The notes: generated from the sequence alone by a model not told the origin. Shown: positions 44,662 through 53,388, numbered from the stretch's first letter. The stretch is 64,000 nucleotides of DNA from an uncultured bacterium (GCA_945920215.1 CAMEJM010000005.1:43997-107996), one strand, 5' to 3'. A program made the numbers and translations.

Positions 44662-45123
44662 ATGGCACTTCTGAAAATCGTCAAGGAGGGCGACCCGCTG
44701 CTGCGGAAAACCAGCCGCCCCGTGGAACAGATCACCCCCCGCATTCTGCAACTGCTGGACGACATGACCGATACCATGCGCCATGCCAACGGCGTGGGGC
44801 TCGCCGCCGTACAGGTGGGCGTTCTGCGCCGCGTCGTCGTGATTGAAGTCGAGGAGGGCAACGTGCTCGAACTGATTAACCCCCGCATTGTTGCATTCTC
44901 GGGAGAACAGCATGAGCGGGAGGGATGTCTCTCCCTGCCTCATAAATGGGGGATTACCAACCGCCCCCGCGCCGTGGTTGTGCGCGCGCTCAACCGTGCG
45001 GGAGAAGAGGTGGAATACCGCGGCGAGGATTTGCTTGCCCGCGCCTTCTGCCATGAACTCGACCATCTCGACGGCAAACTGTTCACCGACGTGCTGATAG
45101 GCGACGTGGAGTACGAACGATGA
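44662..45123 (+). CDS. def: Peptide deformylase
   Basis: 153 residues; removes the formyl group from nascent N-termini. All three motifs are seen: GVGLAAVQVG (motif 1), EGCLSLP (motif 2, Cys metal ligand) and HELDHLDGKLF (motif 3, HExxH metal site). ATG 44662 has AAGGAGAT upstream. Its stop overlaps the fmt start (ATGA at 45120-45123), giving a coupled pair with functionally linked enzymes. Confidence 0.97.
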   Translation: MALLKIVKEGDPLLRKTSRPVEQITPRILQLLDDMTDTMRHANGVGLAAVQVGVLRRVVVIEVEEGNVLELINPRIVAFSGEQHEREGCLSLPHKWGITNRPRAVVVRALNRAGEEVEYRGEDLLARAFCHELDHLDGKLFTDVLIGDVEYER

Positions 45124-46058
45124 GAATCCTGTTTATGGGCACCCCGGAAATTGCCGCGACCTGCCTTTCCTCTCTCATTGACGCGGGCTTTGACGTCATC
45201 GGCGCCGTCAGCCAGCCGGACAAGCCGCGCGGCAGGGGCTATACCCTGACGCCGCCCCCCGTCAAGGTGCTTGCGGCGGAACACGGTATCCCGGTCTACC
45301 AACCCGAAAAGATCCGTACCCCGGAGTTTGAGAAACTGCTCTCGGACCTATCGCCCGACCTGATCGTCGTGGTGGCGTACGGTAAGATTCTGCCGCCTTT
45401 TGTCATTCACAGCCCACGCTTTGGCTGTATCAACGTCCATGTTTCCCTCTTGCCGCGCTGGCGCGGCGCCGCCCCCATGCAGCGTGCCGTCATGGCGGGA
45501 GATAAGGAGACCGGCGTGACGGTTATGTATATGGACGAGGGGCTCGACACGGGCGATATCATCCGCGCGCAGGCGTTCCCGATCGGTCCGCACGATACCT
45601 TTGAAACCGTGCATGACCGCAGCGCCGCCCTCGGCGCCGAAATGCTGCCGCAGGTCATCCGCGAAATCGAAGCGGGGACCGCGCCGCGCGTAAAACAGGA
45701 CGACAGCGCCGCGACCTACGCCGCGAAAATCGAGAAAGAGGAATGCGAGATCGACTTTTCCCTGCCCGCCGCGCGGCTCGACTGCATTCTGCGGGGCTTG
45801 ACCCCCATCCCGCTGCCCTATACCCATTTGCCGAACGGAAAGCTGTGCAAAGTGCTCTCCGCCCACCCCGTGAACGGTGCGGGGACTCCCGGGACGGTGC
45901 TTGCGCTTGACGGCGAGGGCATGGGCGGCATTACCGTTGCCTGCGGGGAGGGCGCGCTCTGCGTCACCGCCCTGCGCCCCGAGGGCAAAGGCAACATGAG
46001 CGCCGCCGACTTCATCCGCGGCAGACAAATCAAGGTCGGCGAAAGGCTCGGCAAATGA
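45120..46058 (+). CDS. fmt: Methionyl-tRNA formyltransferase
   Basis: 312 residues; formylates Met-tRNA-fMet using 10-formyl-THF. MRILFMGTPEIAATCLSSL and VVAYGKILPPFVIHSPRFGCINVHVSLLPRWRGAAPMQRAVMAGD hold the N10-formyl-THF hydrolase fold and the SLLPRWRGAAP signature, with MDEGLDTGDI following. The C-terminal domain is OB-like. Overlaps both def and rsmB by 4 bases. Confidence 0.97.
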   Translation: MRILFMGTPEIAATCLSSLIDAGFDVIGAVSQPDKPRGRGYTLTPPPVKVLAAEHGIPVYQPEKIRTPEFEKLLSDLSPDLIVVVAYGKILPPFVIHSPRFGCINVHVSLLPRWRGAAPMQRAVMAGDKETGVTVMYMDEGLDTGDIIRAQAFPIGPHDTFETVHDRSAALGAEMLPQVIREIEAGTAPRVKQDDSAATYAAKIEKEECEIDFSLPAARLDCILRGLTPIPLPYTHLPNGKLCKVLSAHPVNGAGTPGTVLALDGEGMGGITVACGEGALCVTALRPEGKGNMSAADFIRGRQIKVGERLGK

Positions 46059-47353
46059 ACCTCCGCCGCCTTGCACTGGATCTGCTTGCCCGCTGGGATG
46101 AGGGAGACGTCTATATCAATCTGGCGGTAGGCCGCGCCTGCGAAGCCCTGCCGGACAGCGAGCGCCGCACTCTGACCGCCCTGCTGTACGGCACGGTGGA
46201 AAAATGTATCACGCTGGATTATTTCATCGGTACCCTTGCCAAACGCGGCGACGTCGACCCCTACACCCGCAACCTGCTGCGGCTGGGGCTGTATGAGGTG
46301 CTGTATATGCGCACCCCGGCGCACGCCGCCGTCAACGAGACTGTCAAGCTCGCCCGCAACCGCGGCGAAGCGGGCTTTGTCAACGGAATTCTGAGAGCCG
46401 CAGCGCGCGCGCCGCAGACCCTGACGCCGCCGCCCAGGGAAAAGAACCCCGCGCGCTATCTCTCGGTTGCCTATTCGGTTCCTCTGAAGCTTGTACGGCT
46501 CCTCGTGGAAGCCCTCGGAGAGCAAACCGAAGCGTTCTTACAAGCTGTCACAACCCCCTCCGGCATGACCCTGCATATCAATACCACGCAGATCAGCCGT
46601 GAGGAATACCTTGCCGCGCTAAAAGACCGCGGCATTGAGGCGCACCTCACGCCGTATGCCCCGCGCGGGGTCATTCTCGCGCGCTCCTACCCGCCGCGGG
46701 AATTGCCGGGCTTTGAGGAGGGCTGGTTCTTTGTGCAGGACGAAGCCTCTCAGGTCGCGGTCTCTGCTCTGGCTCCCGCGCCGCATACCCGCGTGCTTGA
46801 TCTCTGCGCCTGCCCGGGCGGCAAGTCCTTCGGCTGCGCCGTCGCCATGGGCGATACGGGCGAGGTGCGCGCCTTTGACCTGCACGCCTCCAAACTGTCT
46901 TTGATAAAAGACGGCGCCGCGCGCCTGAAGCTGCGCAGCGTCACGGCGGAAGAGCAGGACGCCGCACACCCGTCTCCCGCACTTGCCGGGCAGGGGGAGT
47001 ACGTGCTGTGCGACGTCCCCTGTTCGGGGCTCGGCGTGCTTTCCAAGAAAGCGGATTTGCGCTACCGCGACACGGAGGGGATCGCCGCTTTGCCGCCCCT
47101 CCAGCTCTCCATTCTGTCTGCGGGCGCCGCTTGCCTTGCGCCGGGAGGAACCCTGCTGTATTCCACCTGCACGGTCAATCCCAAGGAAAACGAGGGGGTG
47201 ACCGACGCCTTTCTTGCCTCCCACCCCGACTTTGCCTACGTCCCGTTTGAAGTAGGCTCCCTGCGCGCCCCCGAGGGGCGCCTGACCCTGCTTCCGCACA
47301 TTCACCACACCGACGGCTTTTATATTGCCAAACTGAAAAGGAGAGTACCTTGA
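46055..47353 (+). CDS. rsmB: 16S rRNA (cytosine967-C5)-methyltransferase RsmB
   Basis: 432 residues. N-terminal NusB-like RNA-binding domain (ALDLLARWDEGDVYINLAV, LYGTVEKCITLDYFIG) followed by the methyltransferase: VLDLCACPGGKSFGCAVAMG (SAM), VLCDVPCSGLGVLSKKADLRY with the PCSGLG Cys, and LLYSTCTVNPKENEGV with the second Cys. Overlaps fmt (ATGA) and rlmN (TTGA). Confidence 0.95.
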   Translation: MNLRRLALDLLARWDEGDVYINLAVGRACEALPDSERRTLTALLYGTVEKCITLDYFIGTLAKRGDVDPYTRNLLRLGLYEVLYMRTPAHAAVNETVKLARNRGEAGFVNGILRAAARAPQTLTPPPREKNPARYLSVAYSVPLKLVRLLVEALGEQTEAFLQAVTTPSGMTLHINTTQISREEYLAALKDRGIEAHLTPYAPRGVILARSYPPRELPGFEEGWFFVQDEASQVAVSALAPAPHTRVLDLCACPGGKSFGCAVAMGDTGEVRAFDLHASKLSLIKDGAARLKLRSVTAEEQDAAHPSPALAGQGEYVLCDVPCSGLGVLSKKADLRYRDTEGIAALPPLQLSILSAGAACLAPGGTLLYSTCTVNPKENEGVTDAFLASHPDFAYVPFEVGSLRAPEGRLTLLPHIHHTDGFYIAKLKRRVP

Positions 47354-48474
47354 CCGACATTCTGTCCATGACGCCGCAGGAACTTGAGGCGTTTCTCACG
47401 GCGGCGGGGCAACCCCGCTTCCGCGCCAAGCAGGTTTTTGCGTGGCTGCACCGCGGCACTCCCTTTTCCGGGATGACCAATCTGCCCGCCTCCCTGCGGG
47501 AATATCTTGAAGCCCATTGCGAATGGCGCGTGCCGGAGATTGCCTGCAAACAGGTCAGCGCGCTCGACGGCACCGAAAAGTACCTGTTCCGTCTCATCGA
47601 CGGCAACTGTATTGAAAGCGTTCTGATGCGCTATAAACACGGCAACACGCTGTGTATCTCCAGCGAAGTCGGCTGCCCCATGGGGTGCCGCTTCTGCGCC
47701 TCTACCATCGGCGGCAAGGTGCGCAATCTGACCCCCTCCGAAATGCTGGGGCAGATCATCGCCGCCGAGCGCAGCACCGGGGAGCGCGTGGACAACGTGG
47801 TGATGATGGGCATCGGGGAGCCGCTCGACAACTATGACAACGTGATCCGCTTCCTGCGCCTTGTCAATCACCCGGACGGGCTGAACATCGGCTACCGCCA
47901 TATCTCGCTTTCCACCTGCGGTCTTGCCGACCGTATCCGCGACTTGGCAAAGGAGGATCTGCCCATTACCCTGTCGGTGTCCCTGCACGCCGCCACCGAC
48001 GAGGCGCGCTCCGCCATCATGCCGGTCAACCGCCGCTATCCGATTGCCGCGCTGCTCTCGGCGTGCGCGGATTACTACGCCGCCACCGGGCGCCGCATTT
48101 CCTTTGAATATACCCTGCTCGCAGGGCAGAATGACTCCCCTGCAGACGCCCGCAGGCTGGCTTCCCTTTTGCGGGGCGCCTTTTCCGGGCGTGACTTCGG
48201 GAAAAGCGCACCCATCCACGTCAACCTGATCCGCGTCAACGAGGTCAGCGAGACCCCGTTCCGCCACGGCACCGAGGAAAGCGTGCGCCGCTTCGCAGAG
48301 GAGCTGGAAAAGCACGGCGTGACCGCCACGCTCCGCCGCCGCCTCGGCGCGGATATTGACGCCGCCTGCGGGCAACTCCGCAAAAAGCACGCGGACGCGC
48401 AACAGGCGCCCGCAGCCAAGGGAGAGCCGAAGCCAAAAGAGCCCGAAGAAACAGAACCCGCCGCAGAGGAATAA
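47350..48474 (+). CDS. rlmN: Dual-specificity rRNA/tRNA methyltransferase RlmN
   Basis: 374 residues; a radical SAM enzyme that methylates A2503 of 23S rRNA and A37 of some tRNAs. The radical SAM cluster site is SEVGCPMGCRFCAST (Cx3Cx2C). VVMMGIGEPLDNYDNVI and SLSTCGLADRI are family motifs and HVNLIRVNEV is the C-terminal segment. Start is TTG at 47350, overlapping the rsmB stop, with AAAAGGAGAG 6 bases upstream. The C-terminal 30 residues are a low-complexity Lys/Pro/Glu tail (KGEPKPKEPEETEP) beyond the normal end. Confidence 0.95.
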   Translation: MTDILSMTPQELEAFLTAAGQPRFRAKQVFAWLHRGTPFSGMTNLPASLREYLEAHCEWRVPEIACKQVSALDGTEKYLFRLIDGNCIESVLMRYKHGNTLCISSEVGCPMGCRFCASTIGGKVRNLTPSEMLGQIIAAERSTGERVDNVVMMGIGEPLDNYDNVIRFLRLVNHPDGLNIGYRHISLSTCGLADRIRDLAKEDLPITLSVSLHAATDEARSAIMPVNRRYPIAALLSACADYYAATGRRISFEYTLLAGQNDSPADARRLASLLRGAFSGRDFGKSAPIHVNLIRVNEVSETPFRHGTEESVRRFAEELEKHGVTATLRRRLGADIDAACGQLRKKHADAQQAPAAKGEPKPKEPEETEPAAEE

Positions 48475-48535
48475 TCCCGCGCGGCGCCCGCGCGCGCACC
48501 AAAAAACACGCATAGGAGAGAAAACCGAAACGCAT

Positions 48536-49477
48536 ATGGAGAAAATCGTCAACGGAAAAGTTGTCAAAGGACTTGGAGGGTTGTACGAGGTACGCTGCTT
48601 TGCCTGCGGCGCCCCCGTGCGTTTTTCCTGCCGTGCCAGAGGCGTCTTCCGCCATGCGGAGGAAAAGGTCACGGTAGGGGATCTTGTGCGCGTCCGCTAT
48701 GAGGACGGCGACCCCGAAAACACCGCGGTTATTTCCGAGTTGCTTCCCCGCCGCAACTGCCTGATCCGTCCCCCCATCTCCAATTTGGACTATCTCTTTT
48801 GCGTGATTGCCGCCGCGCGCCCCGCGCCCGTGCTCGAAACGCTGGACAAACTGCTTGCCATTGCGGAGCACAACCGGATCGAGCCGGTTGTCATCGTCAC
48901 CAAAGCCGATTTCGGAGAGGAGGAGTGCCGCCGCTACGCCGCAATCTACCGCGATGCGGGAATCCCCGTTTTCTGTGTGTCAAGCGAGGACGGAAGCGGC
49001 GTGGAGGAGCTGCGCTCCTATCTTGCCGCAAATGTGCGCGGGGGAAAATGCGCCGCCTTTGCCGGCGCCTCCGGCGTGGGGAAATCCACCCTGCTCAACA
49101 CGCTGTTCCCGCACCTGAAACTTGCCACCAATACCATTTCCGCGCGCATTGAGCGCGGCAGGCACACCACGCGCCATGTGGAGCTGTACGAGGTCGGCGA
49201 CGAAGCCGACTGCGGCTTTCTGGCAGATACGCCCGGCTTCTCCATGCTGGACTTCATGCACTTCGACTTTTTCGCGCTGGAGGATTTGTTCGACGCGTTC
49301 CGCGAGTTCACCCCTTACCGCGGGCAATGCCGCTTCTCCGACTGCACCCATACCGGAGAGGGCGCGGCGGAATGCGCGATTGCACGCGCCGTGCAGGAGG
49401 GGCGCATTGCCCCCAGCCGCCACGAAAGCTATAAAACCCTCTACCGCATTCTGAAGCAGAAGAAAAACACTTATTGA
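48536..49477 (+). CDS. rsgA: Ribosome small subunit-dependent GTPase RsgA
   Basis: 313 residues from ATG 48536 (the frame is open far upstream, but the family start is MEKIVNGKVVKGLGGLYEV). Circularly permuted GTPase for late 30S assembly. OB fold first, then VVIVTKADF (G4 first), AGASGVGKSTLLNTLF (G1), DTPGFSMLDF (G3). C-terminal zinc knuckle CRFSDCTHTGEGAAEC (C-x5-C-x-H-x7-C). Ribosome binding site AGGAGAG is about 15 bases upstream, rather far. In B. subtilis prpC-prkC sit between rlmN and rsgA; not here. Confidence 0.96.
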   Translation: MEKIVNGKVVKGLGGLYEVRCFACGAPVRFSCRARGVFRHAEEKVTVGDLVRVRYEDGDPENTAVISELLPRRNCLIRPPISNLDYLFCVIAAARPAPVLETLDKLLAIAEHNRIEPVVIVTKADFGEEECRRYAAIYRDAGIPVFCVSSEDGSGVEELRSYLAANVRGGKCAAFAGASGVGKSTLLNTLFPHLKLATNTISARIERGRHTTRHVELYEVGDEADCGFLADTPGFSMLDFMHFDFFALEDLFDAFREFTPYRGQCRFSDCTHTGEGAAECAIARAVQEGRIAPSRHESYKTLYRILKQKKNTY

Positions 49478-49527
49478 CGGGAAGTTTCGTCCCTGCGCCA
49501 CAACACGCTGAATGCAAGCGAAACAGT

Positions 49528-49557
49528 AAAGAGGAGCCGCATTTGCGGCTCCTCTTT
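49528..49557. terminator. Terminator after rsgA, bidirectional in form
   Basis: Perfect stem AAAGAGGAGCCGC / GCGGCTCCTCTTT (49528-49540 / 49545-49557) around ATTT. It separates the rsgA cluster from the minus-strand LRR remnant. Confidence 0.88.
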
Positions 49558-49613
49558 GTCACTACTTTTTGGGCAACTGCTCCGCAGAAACGAAACCCGT
49601 ATCTCGGTTTCGC

Positions 49614-49811
49614 TTACAGAGAAATCTCCCCGTCTGTGCAGTGCACCGTCCGAATGGCAGAGTCATCCTTCCAATATTGACTTTTATCAATGGCGTTCCA
49701 CTGCGCTTTGGTTCCTCCGTAGGTCACCGACGACAAGCCCGTGCAACCCTTGAACGCATCCGTTTCAATGTACGGAGCTACCGTCTTCGGTATCTGCTGT
49801 CCGTACACCAA
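49614..49811 (-). pseudogene. Remnant of a BspA-like leucine-rich-repeat protein
   Basis: 65 codons, opening with TTG 49811 directly after an in-frame TGA. TDAFKGCTGLSSVTYGGTKAQWNAIDK matches the BspA/LRR_5 repeat, and the end RTVHCTDGEISL closely matches KTIHCTDGTITL at the end of the intact-looking LRR gene at 63176. Only the last repeat and tail survive: no ribosome binding site, no signal peptide and no LRR coding sequence in the 50 bases upstream. Most likely the 3' end of a formerly longer surface protein gene. Confidence reflects a small fragment. Confidence 0.7.
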
Positions 49812-49869
49812 TCAAGTAGCGTGTTACTGTTGGTTTAGTCAGGCAGTTCCTCGTTATATGGAGAAACGA

Positions 49870-50499
49870 TCAAAACAGAAGACCGTAGTTTGCCGAGGAA
49901 GAACCGGTATAGGTATATTCATCCGACCATGCGGCGGCTGTGACCGTACAGGTGACGGTGATGCCCTTCAGCCCTTTCGTATACAAGGTGTAAAACAGGG
50001 TGCCGCTTGTTAAGTCATATTTTGAAAGATAGGAATCTTCAGTGACGCTTTCTCCCTTGCTTAAGCCCAGTCCTTTGTTGCTGTGTGAACTCCCAAAATC
50101 CGAGGAGATCTTCCCAAGCGATTTCCCGTTTTTATCAAAGAATTCCGAGACAATTTCGACATAATCCAAAGTGGCTTTCGTATTGTTGCAAATCTCAAAA
50201 TCCATGTACACATAGTATTCGGTACTATAAGTTGACTGCTGTTTTGTTTTAGAGGTAATTTTTACCAATTCCACTTCGATCTTTTCGGGGTTATGCGTAC
50301 GCTCTTTTTCTGCCGCTATCGACAAGGGCAAACCGGCAACAAAGGAACAGCACAGTAGTGCGAGTACCAAACAACGAACGAGCAGCCTTAGGGTTATTTC
50401 TTTTGTATTTTTTCCGCCCTTTATTGCGCGTCTTCTGCAGGAATCGAACACAAGAAGCAAAGCGGAAATCAGAAGCAAACAGATAACAAAGATTATCAT
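49870..50499 (-). CDS. Membrane protein with two hydrophobic segments and a beta domain, unknown
   Basis: 209 residues from ATG 50499, which has AGGAGG 10 bases upstream; ATG 50505/50508 are close alternatives that overlap the previous gene's stop. Hydrophobic segments MIIFVICLLLISALLLVF (1-18) and LLVRCLVLALLCCSFVAGLPL (about 40-60) with a basic stretch between (RRRAIKGGKNTK), then an exported beta-rich domain with YYVYMDFEICNNTKATLDYVEIVSEFFDKNG, reminiscent of FxLYD-like immunoglobulin-type domains. No family symbol warranted. AT-richer than neighbours. Pairs with the zinc-ribbon gene at 50505 in one operon. Confidence 0.75.
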   Translation of the reverse strand: MIIFVICLLLISALLLVFDSCRRRAIKGGKNTKEITLRLLVRCLVLALLCCSFVAGLPLSIAAEKERTHNPEKIEVELVKITSKTKQQSTYSTEYYVYMDFEICNNTKATLDYVEIVSEFFDKNGKSLGKISSDFGSSHSNKGLGLSKGESVTEDSYLSKYDLTSGTLFYTLYTKGLKGITVTCTVTAAAWSDEYTYTGSSSANYGLLF

Positions 50500-50504
50500 T
50501 TTCA

Positions 50505-51746
50505 TCATTCCTCCTCGATGTCAGAGATGTCGGCGGAATCCATGCCGAGGGAACGGAGTTTTTCATTCAGGTAAGATAATTGCTTTTTTCTGTATTCTTC
50601 GGTGATTGTAGCACATTCCGCTTCTATGGTAGTTCCTATTTGTCTGTGTGTTTTTACTTCTGCAACCCACGTGACAATAAATAACGCAAGAGCCGCAAGA
50701 AACGCAGCCACAGTCAGGAAGGTCTGACGGACGACCAAAGACAAAATGACGGAAAGCAGAATCAACAGAATTGATGCAATATACAGAGGTTTGTTTTTGC
50801 CCCAGACAAGACGCGGGATTTTGCTTCGTTTCTTTTCCAACTGTGATGCGAGACTCTCGGGATTTGGTATTTCATCCCCCCCTGTGGGCATCTTGCCGAA
50901 AGGAAAGGCGCGCCGTGTGTAGGTTTTGCCATCCAAAGCGACCGTTGTTTTGTATTCGGGTGTAAGGAGCAGAGATGTGGATGATTCTTTTGTCAAGGTC
51001 GAATAAGTGATATCTTTCTGGTGTTCTCCGGGCAAAGAAGAGGAAATCATATTCTCGTAATACTGTTCGTGCTTCTTACTTACTTCCTCAAGTGCCGAAT
51101 CGGATACTTTATACTTTTTCTCCTCTTCTTCCGTAAGAAAAGCGATGTCGTTCTCCTCAGCGGAATTATAGCTTGCCCGGAACAAATCGTCATCAAAATA
51201 AAGATTGCTTGTGTTCTCAGCGGCGACGGTTGAATTTAGTTCTATGTTTCCTTGCATAGGACGCCAATCGGTGACAGTTCTGGTTTTTGTGACCGCGCGC
51301 TGCTTTTCCTCCCCATTTTCGTTGTATGTTTCGTAAACGGTATAGGACTCCTCGCGATCATAGCCGATGCTCGCCTGATAATTCAAAGTGACAGAAGCAT
51401 AATCTACCACTACTTGATGCTCGACCAAGTCGACCTTTGAAAAGTCGGATTGAAAGACCTGAAAAGGTGCGTCTTGCTGTGCAAGACCAATCCATGCTTG
51501 TCGGATAAATTCAGACTGCGGGTATTGCGTTTTGATTCTAGCAATTATGCATGATTTGTTTTTTGATGGGGAATCGTCTTTGTCGTAATAATAGTGATTC
51601 TCATTATAAACATTCTGCGTTTCCACACGAGGCTGCAGCAGAAAACTTGTGCCGCAAAATTTGCAGACCCATCGGTTGTTTGAGGAAGGTTCCGTTTCAA
51701 CAGAGCCGCATTGCGGGCATTCCAAAGGTTTCACATCAATTGCCAT
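50505..51746 (-). CDS. Zinc-ribbon membrane protein, unknown
   Basis: 413 residues. N-terminal zinc ribbon PLECPQCGSVET and WVCKFCGTSF (CxxC pairs at about 10 and 28). A long hydrophilic, mixed alpha-beta middle (about 45-320) contains TVYETYNENGEEKQRAVTKTRTVTDWRPMQG, followed by two adjacent transmembrane helices (LYIASILLILLSVILSLVV and TFLTVAAFLAALALFIVTWVA, about 325-365) and a basic C-terminal tail. Consensus promoter just upstream. Overlaps the next gene by its stop codon. The pair has lower GC than the flanking housekeeping genes. Confidence 0.8.
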   Translation of the reverse strand: MAIDVKPLECPQCGSVETEPSSNNRWVCKFCGTSFLLQPRVETQNVYNENHYYYDKDDSPSKNKSCIIARIKTQYPQSEFIRQAWIGLAQQDAPFQVFQSDFSKVDLVEHQVVVDYASVTLNYQASIGYDREESYTVYETYNENGEEKQRAVTKTRTVTDWRPMQGNIELNSTVAAENTSNLYFDDDLFRASYNSAEENDIAFLTEEEEKKYKVSDSALEEVSKKHEQYYENMISSSLPGEHQKDITYSTLTKESSTSLLLTPEYKTTVALDGKTYTRRAFPFGKMPTGGDEIPNPESLASQLEKKRSKIPRLVWGKNKPLYIASILLILLSVILSLVVRQTFLTVAAFLAALALFIVTWVAEVKTHRQIGTTIEAECATITEEYRKKQLSYLNEKLRSLGMDSADISDIEEE

Positions 51747-51842
51747 TTTATTCTCCTTTATTTATTGTATCATTTTCTTTTCCTGTTCCGTCATCAGTGT
51801 TGGGCAGATATGCCTGTCACGGCTTTATATTAAGATGTATAT

Positions 51843-51871
51843 ATTATATCCCATTAGTGTAGTATTGTCAA
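51843..51871 (-). promoter_or_regulatory. Consensus promoter for the 50505-51746 operon
   Basis: Minus strand TTGACA (51866-51871), 17-base spacer, TATAAT (51843-51848), both perfect. Confidence 0.9.
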
Positions 51872-51934
51872 CCCATATTAAATCTATTTTACTTTTCATT
51901 TGTGTAGTAAACTATAAATGAAAGGGGGTATACC

Positions 51935-52234
51935 ATGGATTGTCTTGCAAGAATCAAAGAACTCTTGAACGAACGCGGGTGGTCAATGTATCAACTCTCA
52001 CAGGAGGCGGGAATCCCGCAATCCACGCTCTCCAACCTCTTTATCCGCTGTAACGCCCCCTCTGTCCCCACGCTCGAAAAAATCTGCCACGCGTTCGGGA
52101 TCTCGCTCTCCGCTTTTTTTGAGGAACCGCACGATGCGGAGGAGGAGCGGGAGGTGGTTTCGCTATACCGTCGCCTTGACCCTGCGACGCAGCAGGCGGT
52201 GTTATGTTTGATGCGGCGCGTATGCGGCAAATAA
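51935..52234 (+). CDS. XRE-family helix-turn-helix regulator
   Basis: 99 residues. Cro/CI-type HTH: LLNERGWSMYQLSQEAGIPQSTLSNLFIRCNAPSVPTLEKICHAFGISLSAFF. AAAGGGGGTATACC precedes ATG 51935. The C-terminal 30 residues form another helix (VVSLYRRLDPATQQAVLCLMRRV). Divergent from the zinc-ribbon operon with about 190 bases between, so it may control it. It ends 16 bases before the rplJ promoter. Confidence 0.9.
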   Translation: MDCLARIKELLNERGWSMYQLSQEAGIPQSTLSNLFIRCNAPSVPTLEKICHAFGISLSAFFEEPHDAEEEREVVSLYRRLDPATQQAVLCLMRRVCGK

Positions 52235-52249
52235 TTTTTCAAAAACCTC

Positions 52250-52278
52250 TTGACAGAACACACCCCACGGGGTATAAT
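52250..52278 (+). promoter_or_regulatory. Consensus promoter for rplJ-rplL
   Basis: TTGACA (52250-52255), 17-base spacer, TATAAT (52273-52278), both perfect. Confidence 0.92.
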
Positions 52279-52284
52279 ATCGTC

Positions 52285-52405
52285 GTTATCCTAAGACAGC
52301 AGGTTCACGGTAAAAGCATTGCTTTCCTGCCGAGGTGAGACGTCAAGTGCATTTGATATGTGATTTGTGTCCTTTCTCGGCGTGCCGTGAAAGGATTATT
52401 TTTAT
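52285..52405 (+). promoter_or_regulatory. Ribosomal protein L10 leader
   Basis: Leader with CTAAGACAGCAGGTTCACGG, CCTGCCGAGGTGAGACG and the distal hairpin CCTTTC..GGC..GCC..GAAAGG followed by ATTATTTTT. Arrangement fits the L10 leader, in which L10(L12)4 binds nascent mRNA to repress rplJL. Confidence 0.88.
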
Positions 52406-52425
52406 TCTATACGGAGGAAAATGAA

Positions 52426-52938
52426 ATGCCGAGTAACAAGATTCTCGCAGAAAAGCAGGCACTGGTCGCTGAACTGACCGAACAGATCAAAACAGCGGCA
52501 GCCGGTGTGCTTGTGAAATACGAGGGTATTACGGTAGAAGACGATACCCGTCTCCGTGCTGCACTGCGCAAAGCAGGCGTCAAATACAGCGTCAAGAAGA
52601 ACTCCATGATCGGTCGCGCTTGCGAAGGCGCAGGTTACGGAGAACTGAAGCAGCACCTGACCGGTATGAACGGTATCGCCATCAGCGCGGAAGACCCCGT
52701 TGCAGCTGCAAAAATCATGAAGGAATACGCCGACAAGATCGAAACCTTTGAAATCAAAGCCGGTTTCGTGGACGGCGAAATCCTGGATGCAAACGGCGTG
52801 GCGGCTCTTGCAGAAATTCCGAGCAAGGAAACCCTCATCGCACGTATGCTTGGCTCTTTGATGGGCCCGCTCAACAGCTTTGCACGTTGCCTGCAAGCAA
52901 TTGTCGACAAACAGGGCGAAGCACCCGCAGAAGCGTAA
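52426..52938 (+). CDS. rplJ: Ribosomal protein uL10
   Basis: 170 residues from ATG 52426, with GGAGG 8 bases upstream; an earlier open frame has no start context. L10 anchors the L12 stalk dimers on the 50S subunit. Start MPSNKILAEKQALVAELTEQI, then VKYEGITVEDDTRLRAALRKAGVKYSVKKNSMIGRA, typical for the family, and a C-terminal helix that holds L12. The leader gives autogenous control with L12. Confidence 0.97.
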   Translation: MPSNKILAEKQALVAELTEQIKTAAAGVLVKYEGITVEDDTRLRAALRKAGVKYSVKKNSMIGRACEGAGYGELKQHLTGMNGIAISAEDPVAAAKIMKEYADKIETFEIKAGFVDGEILDANGVAALAEIPSKETLIARMLGSLMGPLNSFARCLQAIVDKQGEAPAEA

Positions 52939-52993
52939 TTCTGCACAGAACACAACAAAACATTTAAGTTTGATTTTTCGGAGGTATTGAAAA

Positions 52994-53371
52994 ATGGCAA
53001 GCGAAAAGACCACCCAGATTATGGATCTCGTTAAGGGTCTGACCATTCTTGAACTCGCAGATCTCGTAAAGGCTATGGAAGAGGAATTCGGCGTTTCCGC
53101 TGCTCCTGTTGCAGTTGCAGCAGTCGGCGGTGCGGCTCCCGCAGCAGCAGCTGAGGAGAAGACCGAGTTCGACGTTATCCTGAAGGATGCCGGCGCAGCA
53201 AAGCTGAACGTCATCAAGGCTGTCCGTTCCATCACCAGCCTCGGTCTGAAGGAAGCAAAGGACCTCGTAGAGGGCGCTCCCAAGGCTGTCAAGGAAGGCG
53301 TTTCCAAGGAAGAAGCAGAGAAGGTTGCCGAGGAGCTCAAGGCTGCCGGCGCAGAAGTCGAAATCAAGTAA
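52994..53371 (+). CDS. rplL: Ribosomal protein bL12
   Basis: 125 residues. L7/L12 stalk protein recruiting translation factors. N-terminal dimer domain ([28 protein letters not shown]), Ala-rich hinge, and the C-terminal domain [57 protein letters not shown]. 55 bases after rplJ; strong terminator follows. Confidence 0.99.
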   Translation: MASEKTTQIMDLVKGLTILELADLVKAMEEEFGVSAAPVAVAAVGGAAPAAAAEEKTEFDVILKDAGAAKLNVIKAVRSITSLGLKEAKDLVEGAPKAVKEGVSKEEAEKVAEELKAAGAEVEIK

Positions 53372-53388
53372 TTTTCCCGACCGTATGG

